Shown: positions 13,940 to 21,651, counted from the first letter of the stretch. The stretch is DNA of 30,776 bases from DATHVI01 sp035461385 (GCA_035461385.1 DATHVI010000084.1:1-30776); one strand, 5' to 3'. Numbers and translations are program-made. The notes: generated by a model from the letters alone, not told the origin.

Positions 13940-15282
13940 GCCCGCTCGAATAGCGCCACGCACTCGACGTGCGGGGTCTGCGGGAACAAGTCGACCGGCT
14001 TCACGCGCAGCAGCCTATAGCCGGCGTCGACGAGCTGGGCGGCGTTCGGGGCGAGCGTGGTCGGGTTGCAGGAGACGTAGACGATCCGCGGCGCCTCGCA
14101 CTCGATCAGCCGCCGGGTCACCTTCCTCGACAGGCCGGCGCGCGGCGGGTCGACGATGACGACGTCGGGCCGTCCGGCCTCCTCGATCAGCGGCCGGATC
14201 CCGAGCCGGGCGTCGGCGGCGACGAAGTGGGCGTTCGAGATCTCGTTGCGCCGCGCGTTCTCGGTTGCGTCGACGACCGCGTCGTCGACCGCCTCGAGCC
14301 CCCACACTTCCCCCGCCCGGGCGGCGAGAGCGAGGGCGATCGTGCCGATCCCGCAGAAGAGGTCGAAGACGCGCTCGCGGCCGGTCAGGCCCGCGGAGTC
14401 GCCGGCGATCGCGTACAGGCGCTCGGCCATCTCGGTGTTCGTCTGCAGGAAGGCTCGGTGGGAGACGCGGAAGCGAAGCCCGCAGAGCTCCTCGGCGAGA
14501 TACTCGGAGCCGAGCACGCCGGTCGGCCCGTCGGTGCCGCCGCCCGAGCCCTCGATCACCGTGTGGAGGTCGACGGGCGGCCGGCTGATCACCGCCGGCG
14601 AGGTCACGAGGCGGGTCTGCAGCTGCCCGCTGCGCCGCCCCTCGCGGACGACGAGGGTGCGCAGCACCCCCGCCCGGGCCCGGCGGTCATACGCGGGGAT
14701 CCCCTCCGCCCGCGCCCACTCGCGAACCTCGTTGCGGGCCCGGTTGTTGCGCTCCGAGGCGAGCCGACAATCGCCGACGTCGACCACCTCCTGCCAGCTC
14801 CCGCGGCGGTGGAACCCGAGGACGAGCTCGCCGTCGCGCTCGCCGAACGAGTACTCGAGCTTGTTGCGGTAGCGCCACTGCTCGAGCGCCGGCTCGATCG
14901 GCTCGGTGTCGAAGCCGTCGAGCCCGCCGAGGCGGCGCAGCGCGTCGTCGACCTGGGCCGCCTTGTGCTCGAGCTGGAGCTCGTAGGGGAGCCCCTGCCA
15001 CGGCGCCCCGGGGCACGGGTCGCCATCGTGGAGGCAGCGGTCGGGGATCCGCTGCGGGCTCGGGCGCAGCAGCTCTACTGCCTTCGCCTCGCCATAGTCG
15101 CGCTTCGACTTCGTCAGCCGCGCGCGAACGCGGTCGCCGGGCAGACCCCCGGCGACGAAGACGACGTAGCCCTCGGCGCGCGCGACGCCCCGCCCGCCCT
15201 GGGCGAGCGAGTCGATCTCGAGCTCGAGCTCGGCACCCTGCCGCGGCCGGCCGCCGGCCCGGCTCTCGGTGGTCGACGTCAC
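13936..15282 (-). CDS. TrmA/RlmD-type RNA 5-methyluridine methyltransferase with TRAM domain
   Basis: A 448-aa SAM-dependent enzyme that methylates C5 of a uridine in rRNA or tRNA. Residues about 15-72 form the TRAM RNA-binding domain (ELEIDSLAQGGRGVARAEG). The Rossmann motif FDLFCGIGTIALAL, the DPPRAGL motif, the catalytic cysteine in YVSCNP (C405) and the general-base glutamate in PHVEC (E440) are all present. The iron-sulphur segment of RlmD relatives is altered: C83 and C90 remain, but the third cysteine is Ala93 (CPGAPW). GTG at 15282 was chosen because AGGGAG directly precedes it and the TRAM domain begins soon after; upstream codons overlap the divergent M3 promoter. The LLM gene follows with an ATGA overlap. 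Confidence 0.9.
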   Translation of the reverse strand: MTSTTESRAGGRPRQGAELELEIDSLAQGGRGVARAEGYVVFVAGGLPGDRVRARLTKSKRDYGEAKAVELLRPSPQRIPDRCLHDGDPCPGAPWQGLPYELQLEHKAAQVDDALRRLGGLDGFDTEPIEPALEQWRYRNKLEYSFGERDGELVLGFHRRGSWQEVVDVGDCRLASERNNRARNEVREWARAEGIPAYDRRARAGVLRTLVVREGRRSGQLQTRLVTSPAVISRPPVDLHTVIEGSGGGTDGPTGVLGSEYLAEELCGLRFRVSHRAFLQTNTEMAERLYAIAGDSAGLTGRERVFDLFCGIGTIALALAARAGEVWGLEAVDDAVVDATENARRNEISNAHFVAADARLGIRPLIEEAGRPDVVIVDPPRAGLSRKVTRRLIECEAPRIVYVSCNPTTLAPNAAQLVDAGYRLLRVKPVDLFPQTPHVECVALFERA

Positions 15283-15287
15283 CTCCC

Positions 15288-15293
15288 TATCGT
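15288..15293 (+). promoter_or_regulatory. TATCGT -10-like element for the M3 peptidase
   Basis: TATCGT ends 6 nt before the GTG at 15300, in the 17-bp divergent gap to the RNA methyltransferase. No ribosome site precedes the start. Confidence 0.35.
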
Positions 15294-15299
15294 TGCAGC

Positions 15300-16793
15300 G
15301 TGGCCCCGGAGCTCGACTTCGGCACCTACCGCGCCGGCGCCGAGGCGTTCGTCGAGGCGACCGACCGCGAATACCTCCTCCACCTGTCGGGACGCAAGCC
15401 CGAGCTCGAGCTTGCACCGATCTACGAGCGTCACGCCGACCTCTTCACCGCGGCGGCGGTTGAATCGCTCACCGAGGCCGCGGAGGGAGCCGAGGGCGAC
15501 GAGGGACGCAGGCGGCGCTACCTGCTCCGGTTCGCATTCGACGGCCTGCTCGGCGAGGCGACGAAGGCCGAGGCCGAGGAGGCGGCCGGGCTCGAGGCAT
15601 CGCTCGAGGTGGCGGTCGACGGCAGGGCGGTGCCGTATCGCCAGGTGCCGGTCGAGCAGGCGAACGAGTCCGATGCCGGCCGCCGCCAGCAACTCGAGCT
15701 GGCGCGGAACGCGCTCCTCGCCGAGCGGCTCAACCCGGTGCACCTGCAAGCGCTCGAGCGCGCGCACGCGCTCTGTCGCGAGCTCGGGTGGCGTAGCTAC
15801 GCCGATGCCTACGCCGGCCTGCGCAGCCTCGACTTCGGATCGTTGGCGGAACGCACGGCGAGGCTTCTGGCCGCGACCGAGTCGGCTTACGCCCCGGCCG
15901 TCGACCCCCTGCTCGAGCGGGCGGCGCTGCCGCCACTCGGCGAGCTCCGCCGCTCGGACATGCCGCGCTTCTTCCGCGCGCCCGACCTCGACCGCGGCTT
16001 CCCCGCCGAGCGTCTCGTCCCCGCGCTCGCCGAGACCCTCGCCGGTCTCGGGATCGACCTCGAACGCCAGGCCGGCGTCCACCTCGACACCGAGTCGCGG
16101 CCGAGCAAGTCGCCGCGGGCGTTCTGCGCCCCGGTTCGGGTGCCGGACGAGGTCCACCTGGTGATCAGCCCGGTCGGGGGCCGCGACGACTTCGCGGCGC
16201 TGTTCCACGAGGCCGGGCACACCGAGCATTACGCCTGCGTCGACCCGGCGCTTGCGTTCGAGTTCCGTCACCTCGGCGACAATGCGGTCACCGAGTCGTT
16301 TGCGTTCCTGCTCGAGCACCTGACCGAGGATCCGGAGTGGCTCCGGGCGCGGCTCGGCGTCGGTGACGCCGAGCCGGTCGTCGCCAACGCTCGTGCGGTG
16401 CGGCTGGTGATGCTTCGCCGCTACGCGGCGAAGCTCGCTTACGAGCGCGAGCTCCACGGCGAGGGCGTCGCGCTCGCGGAGATGCCGGCTCGCTACGCAG
16501 AGCTGCTCACCGGCGCGATCCGGGTCGACTGGCCGCAGACGAGCTGGCTCGCCGACGTCGACCCGGGGTTCTACGTCAGCTGCTACCTGCGCGCGTGGGC
16601 GCTCGAGGCGATCTGGCGGGACGCCCTCCACGAGCGGTTCGGGGCGCGCTGGTTCGAGCGCCGCGAAGCCGGCGACTGGCTGCGCGAGCTCTGGGCGCAG
16701 GGCCAGCGGCTCGGTGCCGAGGAGCTGGTCGGCGACGCGCTCGGGCGCGAGCTCTCGTTCGAGCCGCTGATCGCCGAGCTCGCTGCGGGCTAG
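15300..16793 (+). CDS. M3-family zinc oligopeptidase
   Basis: Cytoplasmic metallopeptidase of 497 aa. The zinc motif is H303-E304-A-G-H307 and the third ligand E332 lies in NAVTESFAF. The 29-residue distance from the first His equals that in thimet oligopeptidase. The largely helical N-terminal part (residues 1-290) and the late YVSCYLRAWALEAIW segment fit M3 members, though the protein is shorter than the usual 560-680 aa of PepF/OpdA. No signal peptide is present. The gene ends 3 bp from the convergent phasin-like gene. The two TAG stops lie in a palindrome, GGCTAGC-G-GCTAGCC (16788-16802). Confidence 0.88.
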   Translation: MAPELDFGTYRAGAEAFVEATDREYLLHLSGRKPELELAPIYERHADLFTAAAVESLTEAAEGAEGDEGRRRRYLLRFAFDGLLGEATKAEAEEAAGLEASLEVAVDGRAVPYRQVPVEQANESDAGRRQQLELARNALLAERLNPVHLQALERAHALCRELGWRSYADAYAGLRSLDFGSLAERTARLLAATESAYAPAVDPLLERAALPPLGELRRSDMPRFFRAPDLDRGFPAERLVPALAETLAGLGIDLERQAGVHLDTESRPSKSPRAFCAPVRVPDEVHLVISPVGGRDDFAALFHEAGHTEHYACVDPALAFEFRHLGDNAVTESFAFLLEHLTEDPEWLRARLGVGDAEPVVANARAVRLVMLRRYAAKLAYERELHGEGVALAEMPARYAELLTGAIRVDWPQTSWLADVDPGFYVSCYLRAWALEAIWRDALHERFGARWFERREAGDWLRELWAQGQRLGAEELVGDALGRELSFEPLIAELAAG

Positions 16794-16796
16794 CGG

Positions 16797-17372
16797 CTAG
16801 CCGAGCCGCCTGTCGATCTCGGTGATGACGCTCTTGCGCGCCTTCCCGCGCTGCTCCTGGGTGCGCACCTTGCGCAGCTCCGCGGCGCTGAGGTCGCCGA
16901 GCCGGGCCTTGATCTGCGCCGCCGTGAGCTGGTCGTAGGCGCTGATCGGCGACTTGCCCCCGACGCCTGCGCGCCGGCGGATCTTGTCAGCCTCGACAAG
17001 CGCCGGGTCGGCGACGTCGCGGGCGGCGCGAGCCGCGCGGCCCGCAGTCCTCGTCGCCCGGCGGCGGGCGGAGCCCGTCCGGGTGCCGAACTCGCGCCGC
17101 ATCTGGTCGAGCAGGCGCTCGAGGTCGCGGAGGAGATCATCGCTCTGCTGGCGGCCCCGGCTGACGAGCTTCGACACGAGCTCGTTCGCGTCCTTCCGGG
17201 TCAGCCTGCCGCGCTTGACGGCGTCGTCGACGACCTCCTGAATCCGCTCGCGAGACAGCGTCAGGCTGCGTTCGAGCGTGTCGCGAAACGCCTCGACGCT
17301 CTTGTCGGCACGGCCCGCCCCCTGCGTGCCGCCGCCCGATCGGGACTCCGACCCACTCGACTTCATCGCCAT
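16797..17372 (-). CDS. Phasin-like coiled-coil protein
   Basis: A 191-aa protein without enzymatic motifs. Residues 24-95 are a long amphipathic helix region (SVEAFRDTLERSLTLSRERI and following, with VKRGRLTRKDANELVSKLV) resembling phasins or polyhydroxyalkanoate/lipid granule proteins. The middle (about 98-120) is very Arg/Ala rich. Residues about 143-190 (ISAYDQLTAAQIKARLGDLS onward) are a small helical domain that recurs at the C-terminus of actinobacterial proteins of unknown function. The first ATG (17372) sits 4-5 nt after GAGGAGGA, which fixes the start over the second Met two codons later. The basic middle could bind nucleic acid or a granule surface. Function inferred from resemblance only. 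Confidence 0.7.
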   Translation of the reverse strand: MAMKSSGSESRSGGGTQGAGRADKSVEAFRDTLERSLTLSRERIQEVVDDAVKRGRLTRKDANELVSKLVSRGRQQSDDLLRDLERLLDQMRREFGTRTGSARRRATRTAGRAARAARDVADPALVEADKIRRRAGVGGKSPISAYDQLTAAQIKARLGDLSAAELRKVRTQEQRGKARKSVITEIDRRLG

Positions 17373-17406
17373 CTGATCCTCCTCACGTCGGATTTCATGC
17401 CCGGGT

Positions 17407-17421
17407 CAACCGCGGCGGTTG
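17407..17421. promoter_or_regulatory. Inverted repeat upstream of phasin-like gene
   Basis: CAACCGC-G-GCGGTTG, a perfect 7-bp-arm palindrome 34 nt upstream of the phasin-like start. This is a suitable position for a repressor operator. Protein binding is inferred only. Confidence 0.3.
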
Positions 17422-17450
17422 CGGTGCCCGTCGCTGCCGCTCCGGGAGCA

Positions 17451-17490
17451 GGCGCAGGCCTCACTATCCCACTCCCCGCCCGCCTGCGCC
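17451..17490 (-). terminator. 9-bp inverted repeat downstream of the EEP-family gene
   Basis: GGCGCAGGC (17451-17459) and GCCTGCGCC (17482-17490) pair perfectly with a 22-nt loop, starting 19 nt after the EEP stop codon. There is no U-tract. It may terminate the EEP transcript before the phasin-like gene. Confidence 0.4.
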
Positions 17491-17508
17491 ACCGTTCCAC
17501 CTACCGCG

Positions 17509-18369
17509 CTACACGGCTTGCACCCGGAACGTCGCCTCGACCGGCGCATGGTCCGAGAGCCGGATCGCGAGCCCGTCCTCGTCGACCTCGCGGCGCTCGG
17601 CCGGCCACGGTCGCGGACCGTCGACGGTCTCGACACCGCACGCGAGCAGGTGGTCGATCGAGTCGGGAGCGGTGACCCCGCCGAGCCCAGCCGAGCGGGC
17701 GAGCAGGTCGAAGAGCTCGCTCTCGGCGGGGCGGAGGTTGAAGTCGCCGCCGAGGATCAGCGGCGCGCCCGCGGCCCAGCCGAGGCACCGCTCGGCGGCG
17801 AGCGTCGCCTCCCCCTCGGCGAGCGCGCGGTTCGCCCGGCCGGCGCTCGCATGCAGGTTGCCGACGCAGACCGCGGCGGCCGGAGCTGCGGCCGGGCGGA
17901 GGCGAACGAACCCCAGCGCTCGGCGCTCCGGGCGGCCGGCCGGGCGGAGCTCGAGCTCGCGCCGCTCGACGATCTCACCGGCGCTGCGGCGGACCAGGGT
18001 CAGGTTCGAGCCGCCTTCGTTCGAGCCGATCAGGTCCGGGTTGAGTCGCGCGGCGAACGCCCGCAGCGGAGCGAGGAGGTTGCGGGAGGTGAGGACCCGG
18101 TGGGAGCTCGCGTCGCAGGCGTCGGCGAGCGCGTCCGTCCAGCGCGGCGGGGCCTCCTGGAGCAGGGCGACGTCCCACTCCGCGGCCGCGAGCACCGCCG
18201 AGAACTCCGGCAACAGGTCGCGGTTCACCTGGACGTGGGTCTCCCCGCGCTCGCTGAGGCGGAGCAGCCGCGAGCGCCACGTGATCGGCGCCGGCTCGGG
18301 GGGGAAGTCGCGGCCGTGGAAGAGGTTCCAGGTCAGGATCCGAAGGTCGATGCCGCGGGCGCGGTCCAT
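17509..18369 (-). CDS. Endonuclease/exonuclease/phosphatase (EEP) family protein
   Basis: A 286-aa metal-dependent phosphohydrolase of the DNase I/exonuclease III fold. Motifs in order: LTWNLFHGRD (Asn metal ligand), VALLQEA (catalytic Glu), VGNLHAS, LGGDFNLRP (Asp/Asn), DSIDHLL, and the final LSDHAPVEATF with the Asp-His pair. There is no signal peptide. Family members include AP endonucleases, sphingomyelinases and inositol-polyphosphate phosphatases, so the substrate is open. The ATG at 18369 is 9 bp from the divergent argF start. Confidence 0.87.
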   Translation of the reverse strand: MDRARGIDLRILTWNLFHGRDFPPEPAPITWRSRLLRLSERGETHVQVNRDLLPEFSAVLAAAEWDVALLQEAPPRWTDALADACDASSHRVLTSRNLLAPLRAFAARLNPDLIGSNEGGSNLTLVRRSAGEIVERRELELRPAGRPERRALGFVRLRPAAAPAAAVCVGNLHASAGRANRALAEGEATLAAERCLGWAAGAPLILGGDFNLRPAESELFDLLARSAGLGGVTAPDSIDHLLACGVETVDGPRPWPAERREVDEDGLAIRLSDHAPVEATFRVQAV

Positions 18370-18374
18370 CCCCG

Positions 18375-18380
18375 TAGAAT
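18375..18380. promoter_or_regulatory. TAGAAT -10-like hexamer in the argF/EEP divergent gap
   Basis: TAGAAT overlaps the argF ATG on the plus strand. On the minus strand it reads as CATTCT, 6 nt before the EEP ATG. The second reading gives a leaderless EEP transcript; the first is hard to reconcile with the argF start. Confidence 0.25.
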
Positions 18381-19278
18381 GCCGCGCCTGCCAGCGGCGC
18401 CGCGAGACCTGATCACCGGCGAGGAGCTCGAGCCGAGCGCCCTCGCGGCGCTGCTCGACCGCGCGCTCGAGCTCAAGGCGGGTCGCGCCGGGGGAGAGGG
18501 GGCGGGAGCCCTGACCGGGCGCACGGTTGCGCTTCTGTTCGAGCGGCCCTCGACGCGGACCCGGATCTCGTTCCAGGTCGGGGTCGCCGAGCTCGGCGGC
18601 CACCCGCTCCCGCTTCGCGCCGACGAGCTCCAACTCGGCCGCGGCGAGTCGATCGGCGACACCGCCCGCGTGCTCTCACGCTACCTGCACGCGATCGTCA
18701 TCCGCTCGGGATCGCATCAGACGGTGGTCGAGCTCGCCCGGGCCGCCGACGTCCCGGTGGTTAACGCGCTCACCCCGCTTCACCATCCCTGCCAGGCGCT
18801 CGCCGACCTGATCACCCTGCGCGAGCGGTTCGGCTCGCTCGCCGGGCTCGCCGTCGCCTACGTCGGCGACGGCAACAACGTCGCTCGGTCGCTGGCGATC
18901 CTCGGCCGCGCCGCGGGAGTCGAGGTCCGCGTCGCCGCGCCCGAGGGCTACCGGCTCGAGCCCGGGCTCGCGGCGCTCGAGACGACCGATCCGCGCGAGG
19001 CGGTCGCCGGCGCCGACGCGGTCTACGCCGATGTCTGGGTGAGCATGGGCAACGAGGAGGAGGCCGCGCGGCGGCGCGCCGACCTCGCTCCCTACCAGCT
19101 CAACTCCGAGCTTCTCGGCGCCGCGTCCGCGCGGGCGGTAGCGCTCCACTGCCTGCCGGCGCATCCCGGGGAGGAGATCACGGCCGAGGTCCTCTACGGC
19201 GAGTGCTCGGCGGTCTGGGATCAGGCCGAGAACCGGCTCCACGCGCAGAAGGCGCTGCTCGAGCTCCTGCTGCCCTGA
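18379..19278 (+). CDS. argF: Ornithine carbamoyltransferase
   Basis: Arginine biosynthesis enzyme (299 aa) forming citrulline from ornithine and carbamoyl phosphate. The carbamoyl-phosphate site ERPSTRTR has STRTR at 58-62. HHPCQALADL, VSMGNE (ornithine-binding SMG loop) and HCLPAHPGEEI follow. The SMG and HCLP motifs distinguish it from aspartate carbamoyltransferase. Length is normal (about 300-320 aa). No other arginine gene is beside it; the divergent neighbour is the EEP protein. ATG 18379 was chosen as the only start before the conserved LITGEEL helix. A 6-bp-stem hairpin follows the stop codon. Confidence 0.95.
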   Translation: MPRLPAAPRDLITGEELEPSALAALLDRALELKAGRAGGEGAGALTGRTVALLFERPSTRTRISFQVGVAELGGHPLPLRADELQLGRGESIGDTARVLSRYLHAIVIRSGSHQTVVELARAADVPVVNALTPLHHPCQALADLITLRERFGSLAGLAVAYVGDGNNVARSLAILGRAAGVEVRVAAPEGYRLEPGLAALETTDPREAVAGADAVYADVWVSMGNEEEAARRRADLAPYQLNSELLGAASARAVALHCLPAHPGEEITAEVLYGECSAVWDQAENRLHAQKALLELLLP

Positions 19279-19280
19279 GT

Positions 19281-19298
19281 CTCGCCGGGGGCGGCGAG
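19281..19298 (+). terminator. Hairpin after argF
   Basis: CTCGCC (19281-19286) and GGCGAG (19293-19298) form a 6-bp stem with a 6-nt loop, 2 nt after the argF stop codon. There is no T-tract. Confidence 0.4.
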
Positions 19299-19388
19299 GG
19301 CGACGCTCGACCGCGCGGCGAACCGGGCGCGGCGAAGTCTCGACATCGGGACGATGACAATCGCCGCGCCGACCTCGATCCTTGCCGG

Positions 19389-19633
19389 GTGCTGCGACTC
19401 TCGGCGCTGGACGGCTCCTTCCTCCGGGTCGAGACGCCGAGGGCGCAGATGCACGCGGGTGGCTCGCACGGGTTGCCCGACTGGACAGAGGAGCTCGCGT
19501 CGACTGGGGTCGCCGAGCGGATTGCGGCTCGCCTTCACCTGGTTCGGAGGTTTCGCCAGCGTGTCGCGGCCGCGCCGCTCGGCGATCCCCGGTGCGACGG
19601 GCCCGGTCGCCGCGTGCGGGCGCCCGGACGCCG
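19389..19633 (+). pseudogene. Eroded N-terminal remnant of a wax ester synthase/diacylglycerol acyltransferase (WS/DGAT)
   Basis: The plus strand from GTG 19389 reads VLRLSALDGSFLRVETPRAQ-MH and, 21 residues later, VAERIAARLHLVRRFRQRVA-AAPLGDPRCD. These are the conserved opening blocks of WS/DGAT enzymes (LSxLDxSFLxxETPxxxMH and RLHLVPxFRxRL). The segment between MH and RLHLV is about ten residues shorter than normal. A piece is missing again before DPRCD, and the protein is cut before the HHxxxDG active site, where the poxB 3' end now begins. The frame stays open only as shadow sequence. It is a degenerate fragment of a neutral-lipid synthesis gene, not a functional one. It occupies most of the 362-bp gap between argF and poxB. 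Confidence 0.65.
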
Positions 19634-19640
19634 GCGCGAC

Positions 19641-21404
19641 TCAGGAGCCGACCCTCGGGCGCGGGATGTTCCGCAGGTTGCTGCGCGCGAGCTCGACCAT
19701 CCGCCCGACGCCGCCGTCGAGGACGATCTTGCTGGTCGCGAGGGCGAAGCCGCGGATCTGCTCGGCGGTGATGCTGGGCGGCATCGAGAGCGCGTTCGGG
19801 TCGGTGATCAGCTCGATCAGCGCCGGGCCGTCGGCCCCGAGTCCGGTGGCGAGCCCGTCGCGGACGTCGTCGGGCTGCTCGACGCGGATCGCCTCGATCC
19901 CGGCGGCGCGCGCGATCGCGGAGTAGTCGACCGGGGAGTGGTCGGTCTCGAAGTCGGGCATTCCGGCGACGAGCATCTCGAGCTTGACCATCGCCAGCGA
20001 GGTGTTGTTGAAGAGGACGATCTTCAGCGGCAGGTCGTGGTGGTGGACGGTCAGCAGCTCGCCGAGCAGCATCGCGAGGCCGCCGTCGCCCGAGATCGAG
20101 ACGACCTGCCGGCGGGGATGGGCGAGCTGGGCGCCGATCGCCTGGGGGAGCGCGTTCGCCATCGTCCCGTGGCGCCAGGACCCGATCACCCGCCGGCGCC
20201 CGTTCGGGGTCAGGTAGCGCGCCGCCCAGACGTTGCACATCCCGGTGTCGACGGTGAAGATCGCGTCGTCGGCGGCGAGCTCGTCGAGCTGGGCGGCGAC
20301 GTACTCGGGATGGATCGGCACCCGGTCGGAGACATCCTTGGTGTAGGCGGCGACGACGCCCTCGAGGATCTCGCAATGGCGGCGCAGCATCCGGTCGAGG
20401 AACGAGCGGTCGTCGCGCGGCTCGAGCTTCGGCAGCAGCGCTCGGATCGTCTCGGCGACGTCACCGGTGACGCCGACCTCGATCGGGACCCTGCGGCCGA
20501 GCTTGGTCGGGTCGTAGTCGACCTGGACGACGCGCCCGTCCTCGGGGAGGAACTCCGCGTAGGGGAAATCGGTGCCGAGGAGGACGAGCATGTCGGCCTC
20601 GTTGACCGCCTCGTGGCAGGCGCCGTAGCCGAGCAGTCCGCTCATCCCGACGTCGTAGGCGTTGTCGAACTGGATCCATTCCTTGCCCCCGAGCGCGTGG
20701 CCGACCGGCGCCTTGAGGCGCTCGGCCAGCGCCATCACCTCCGCGTGGGCCTCGCGGACGCCGGCGCCGGCGAACAGGGTCACCGTCTCGGCGCCGTCGA
20801 GCGCCGCGGCGAGCGCGTCGACCTGGGCGGCGTCGGGCACCACCCGCGGCCGCGGTCCGCCGAGGGCGCTCGCGCGGGTGGGGTTCGGCGCCGGGCGGCT
20901 GGCGACGTCGCCGGGCATGACGACGACCGAGACCCCGCCGCGTCCGAGGGCGTGCTGGATCGCGATCCGCAGCATCCGCGGCATCTGCTCGGCGTGGGTG
21001 AGCAGCTCGCAGTAGCCGCTGCACTCGGCGAACAGGCGCTCGGGATGGGTCTCCTGGAAGAACCCGGTGCCGATCTGGGCGCTCGGGATGTGGGAGGCAA
21101 GGGCGAGCACCGGGGCGCCGCTTCGGTGGGCGTCGTAGAGGCCCTGGACGAGGTGGGTGTTCCCGGGGCCGCAGCTCCCGGCGCAGACCGCGAGCCGCCC
21201 GGTGAGCTGAGCCTCGGCGCCGGCGGCGAACGCCGCCGCCTCCTCGTTACGGACGTGGACCCACTCGATCCCGTCGCTGCGGCGGACGGCGTCGACGATC
21301 GGGTTGAGGCTGTCGCCGACAAGCCCGTAGATCCGTTCGACGCCCGCCTGCCGCAGGACCTCGATGAACTGCTCGGCGACCGTTCGCCCTCGCACCGTCG
21401 GCAT
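19641..21404 (-). CDS. poxB: Pyruvate dehydrogenase (quinone)/pyruvate oxidase, thiamine-diphosphate enzyme
   Basis: Peripheral membrane flavoenzyme (587 aa) decarboxylating pyruvate to acetate and CO2 with electrons passed to quinone. The N-terminal TPP domain has the activating glutamate in VRNEEAAAFAAG (about E54). The central domain contains FAGAGVREA and GTDFPY. The C-terminal TPP domain has the SGDGGLAMLLGEL ... NNTSLAMV metal-binding motif. The end, ALSMPPSITAEQIRGFALAT followed by ARSNLRNI, matches the PoxB C-terminal region involved in membrane activation, which separates it from acetolactate synthase. The start is ATG 21404, because AAGGAGGTG (minus strand, 21416-21408) gives ideal spacing to it; GTG 21410 lies inside that site. 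Confidence 0.92.
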   Translation of the reverse strand: MPTVRGRTVAEQFIEVLRQAGVERIYGLVGDSLNPIVDAVRRSDGIEWVHVRNEEAAAFAAGAEAQLTGRLAVCAGSCGPGNTHLVQGLYDAHRSGAPVLALASHIPSAQIGTGFFQETHPERLFAECSGYCELLTHAEQMPRMLRIAIQHALGRGGVSVVVMPGDVASRPAPNPTRASALGGPRPRVVPDAAQVDALAAALDGAETVTLFAGAGVREAHAEVMALAERLKAPVGHALGGKEWIQFDNAYDVGMSGLLGYGACHEAVNEADMLVLLGTDFPYAEFLPEDGRVVQVDYDPTKLGRRVPIEVGVTGDVAETIRALLPKLEPRDDRSFLDRMLRRHCEILEGVVAAYTKDVSDRVPIHPEYVAAQLDELAADDAIFTVDTGMCNVWAARYLTPNGRRRVIGSWRHGTMANALPQAIGAQLAHPRRQVVSISGDGGLAMLLGELLTVHHHDLPLKIVLFNNTSLAMVKLEMLVAGMPDFETDHSPVDYSAIARAAGIEAIRVEQPDDVRDGLATGLGADGPALIELITDPNALSMPPSITAEQIRGFALATSKIVLDGGVGRMVELARSNLRNIPRPRVGS

Positions 21405-21407
21405 CGC

Positions 21408-21416
21408 CACCTCCTT
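21408..21416 (-). promoter_or_regulatory. Strong Shine-Dalgarno deciding the poxB start
   Basis: AAGGAGGTG on the minus strand, complementary to the 16S 3' end, lies 3 nt before the ATG at 21404. It overlaps the alternative GTG at 21410, which it excludes. Confidence 0.75.
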
Positions 21417-21456
21417 CGTCGCCGCCGGAATTCAGGCGAGGGTATCGGGCCGCTCG

Positions 21457-21543
21457 CTAGTCGAGCCAGCGCGGCTCCTCGAACCCCCCGTACTCCTGGA
21501 TCGCGCCGTAGATGTGCTGGACGATCCGGGGTGCTGTGAAGAG
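21457..21543 (-). pseudogene. Possible C-terminal gene remnant upstream of poxB
   Basis: On the minus strand, a 28-codon open stretch closed by TGA upstream and TAG at 21459-21457 reads ...RIVQHIYGAIQEYGGFEEPR-WLD. Codon use (GC at third positions) and composition look like a genuine protein C-terminus rather than chance. No start codon or matching N-terminus is present. Family not recognised. It lies 53 bp upstream of the poxB start in a 240-bp gap. Confidence 0.35.
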
Positions 21544-21553
21544 TCAAGCGACG

Positions 21554-21588
21554 CCCACGCGGAACGACAAACGTTCGCCCGCCGTGGG
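21554..21588. other. Two-stem hairpin upstream of tRNA-Glu
   Basis: CCCACG (21554-21559)/CGTGGG (21583-21588) with an inner GAACG/CGTTC stem around an ACAAA loop. It lies in the gap between the gene remnant and tRNA-Glu. It could be a terminator or the core of a small RNA; no T-tract directly follows. Confidence 0.35.
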
Positions 21589-21636
21589 TGCCGGATGGGA
21601 CGACGTTTTGGGGCGAGATCGAGGCCGGACTGTGCC

Positions 21637-21642
21637 TAGACT
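21637..21642 (+). promoter_or_regulatory. TAGACT -10 element for tRNA-Glu
   Basis: TAGACT, 9 nt before the tRNA 5' end. This is the same hexamer seen before the genes at 5983 and 12928. Confidence 0.5.
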
Positions 21643-21651
21643 TGCTCTCGC

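Noticed and set aside
16788..16802. Palindrome GGCTAGC-G-GCTAGCC over the two convergent stop codons as a terminator
   Set aside because: The one-base centre and short arms make a hairpin unlikely; it is mostly explained by two facing TAG stops in similar GC-rich context.
14015..17241. Repetitive GC-rich words such as GCTCGAG and CTCGAGC across many genes as repeats
   Set aside because: They are frequent codon pairs (Leu-Glu, Glu-Leu) rather than dispersed repeat elements.
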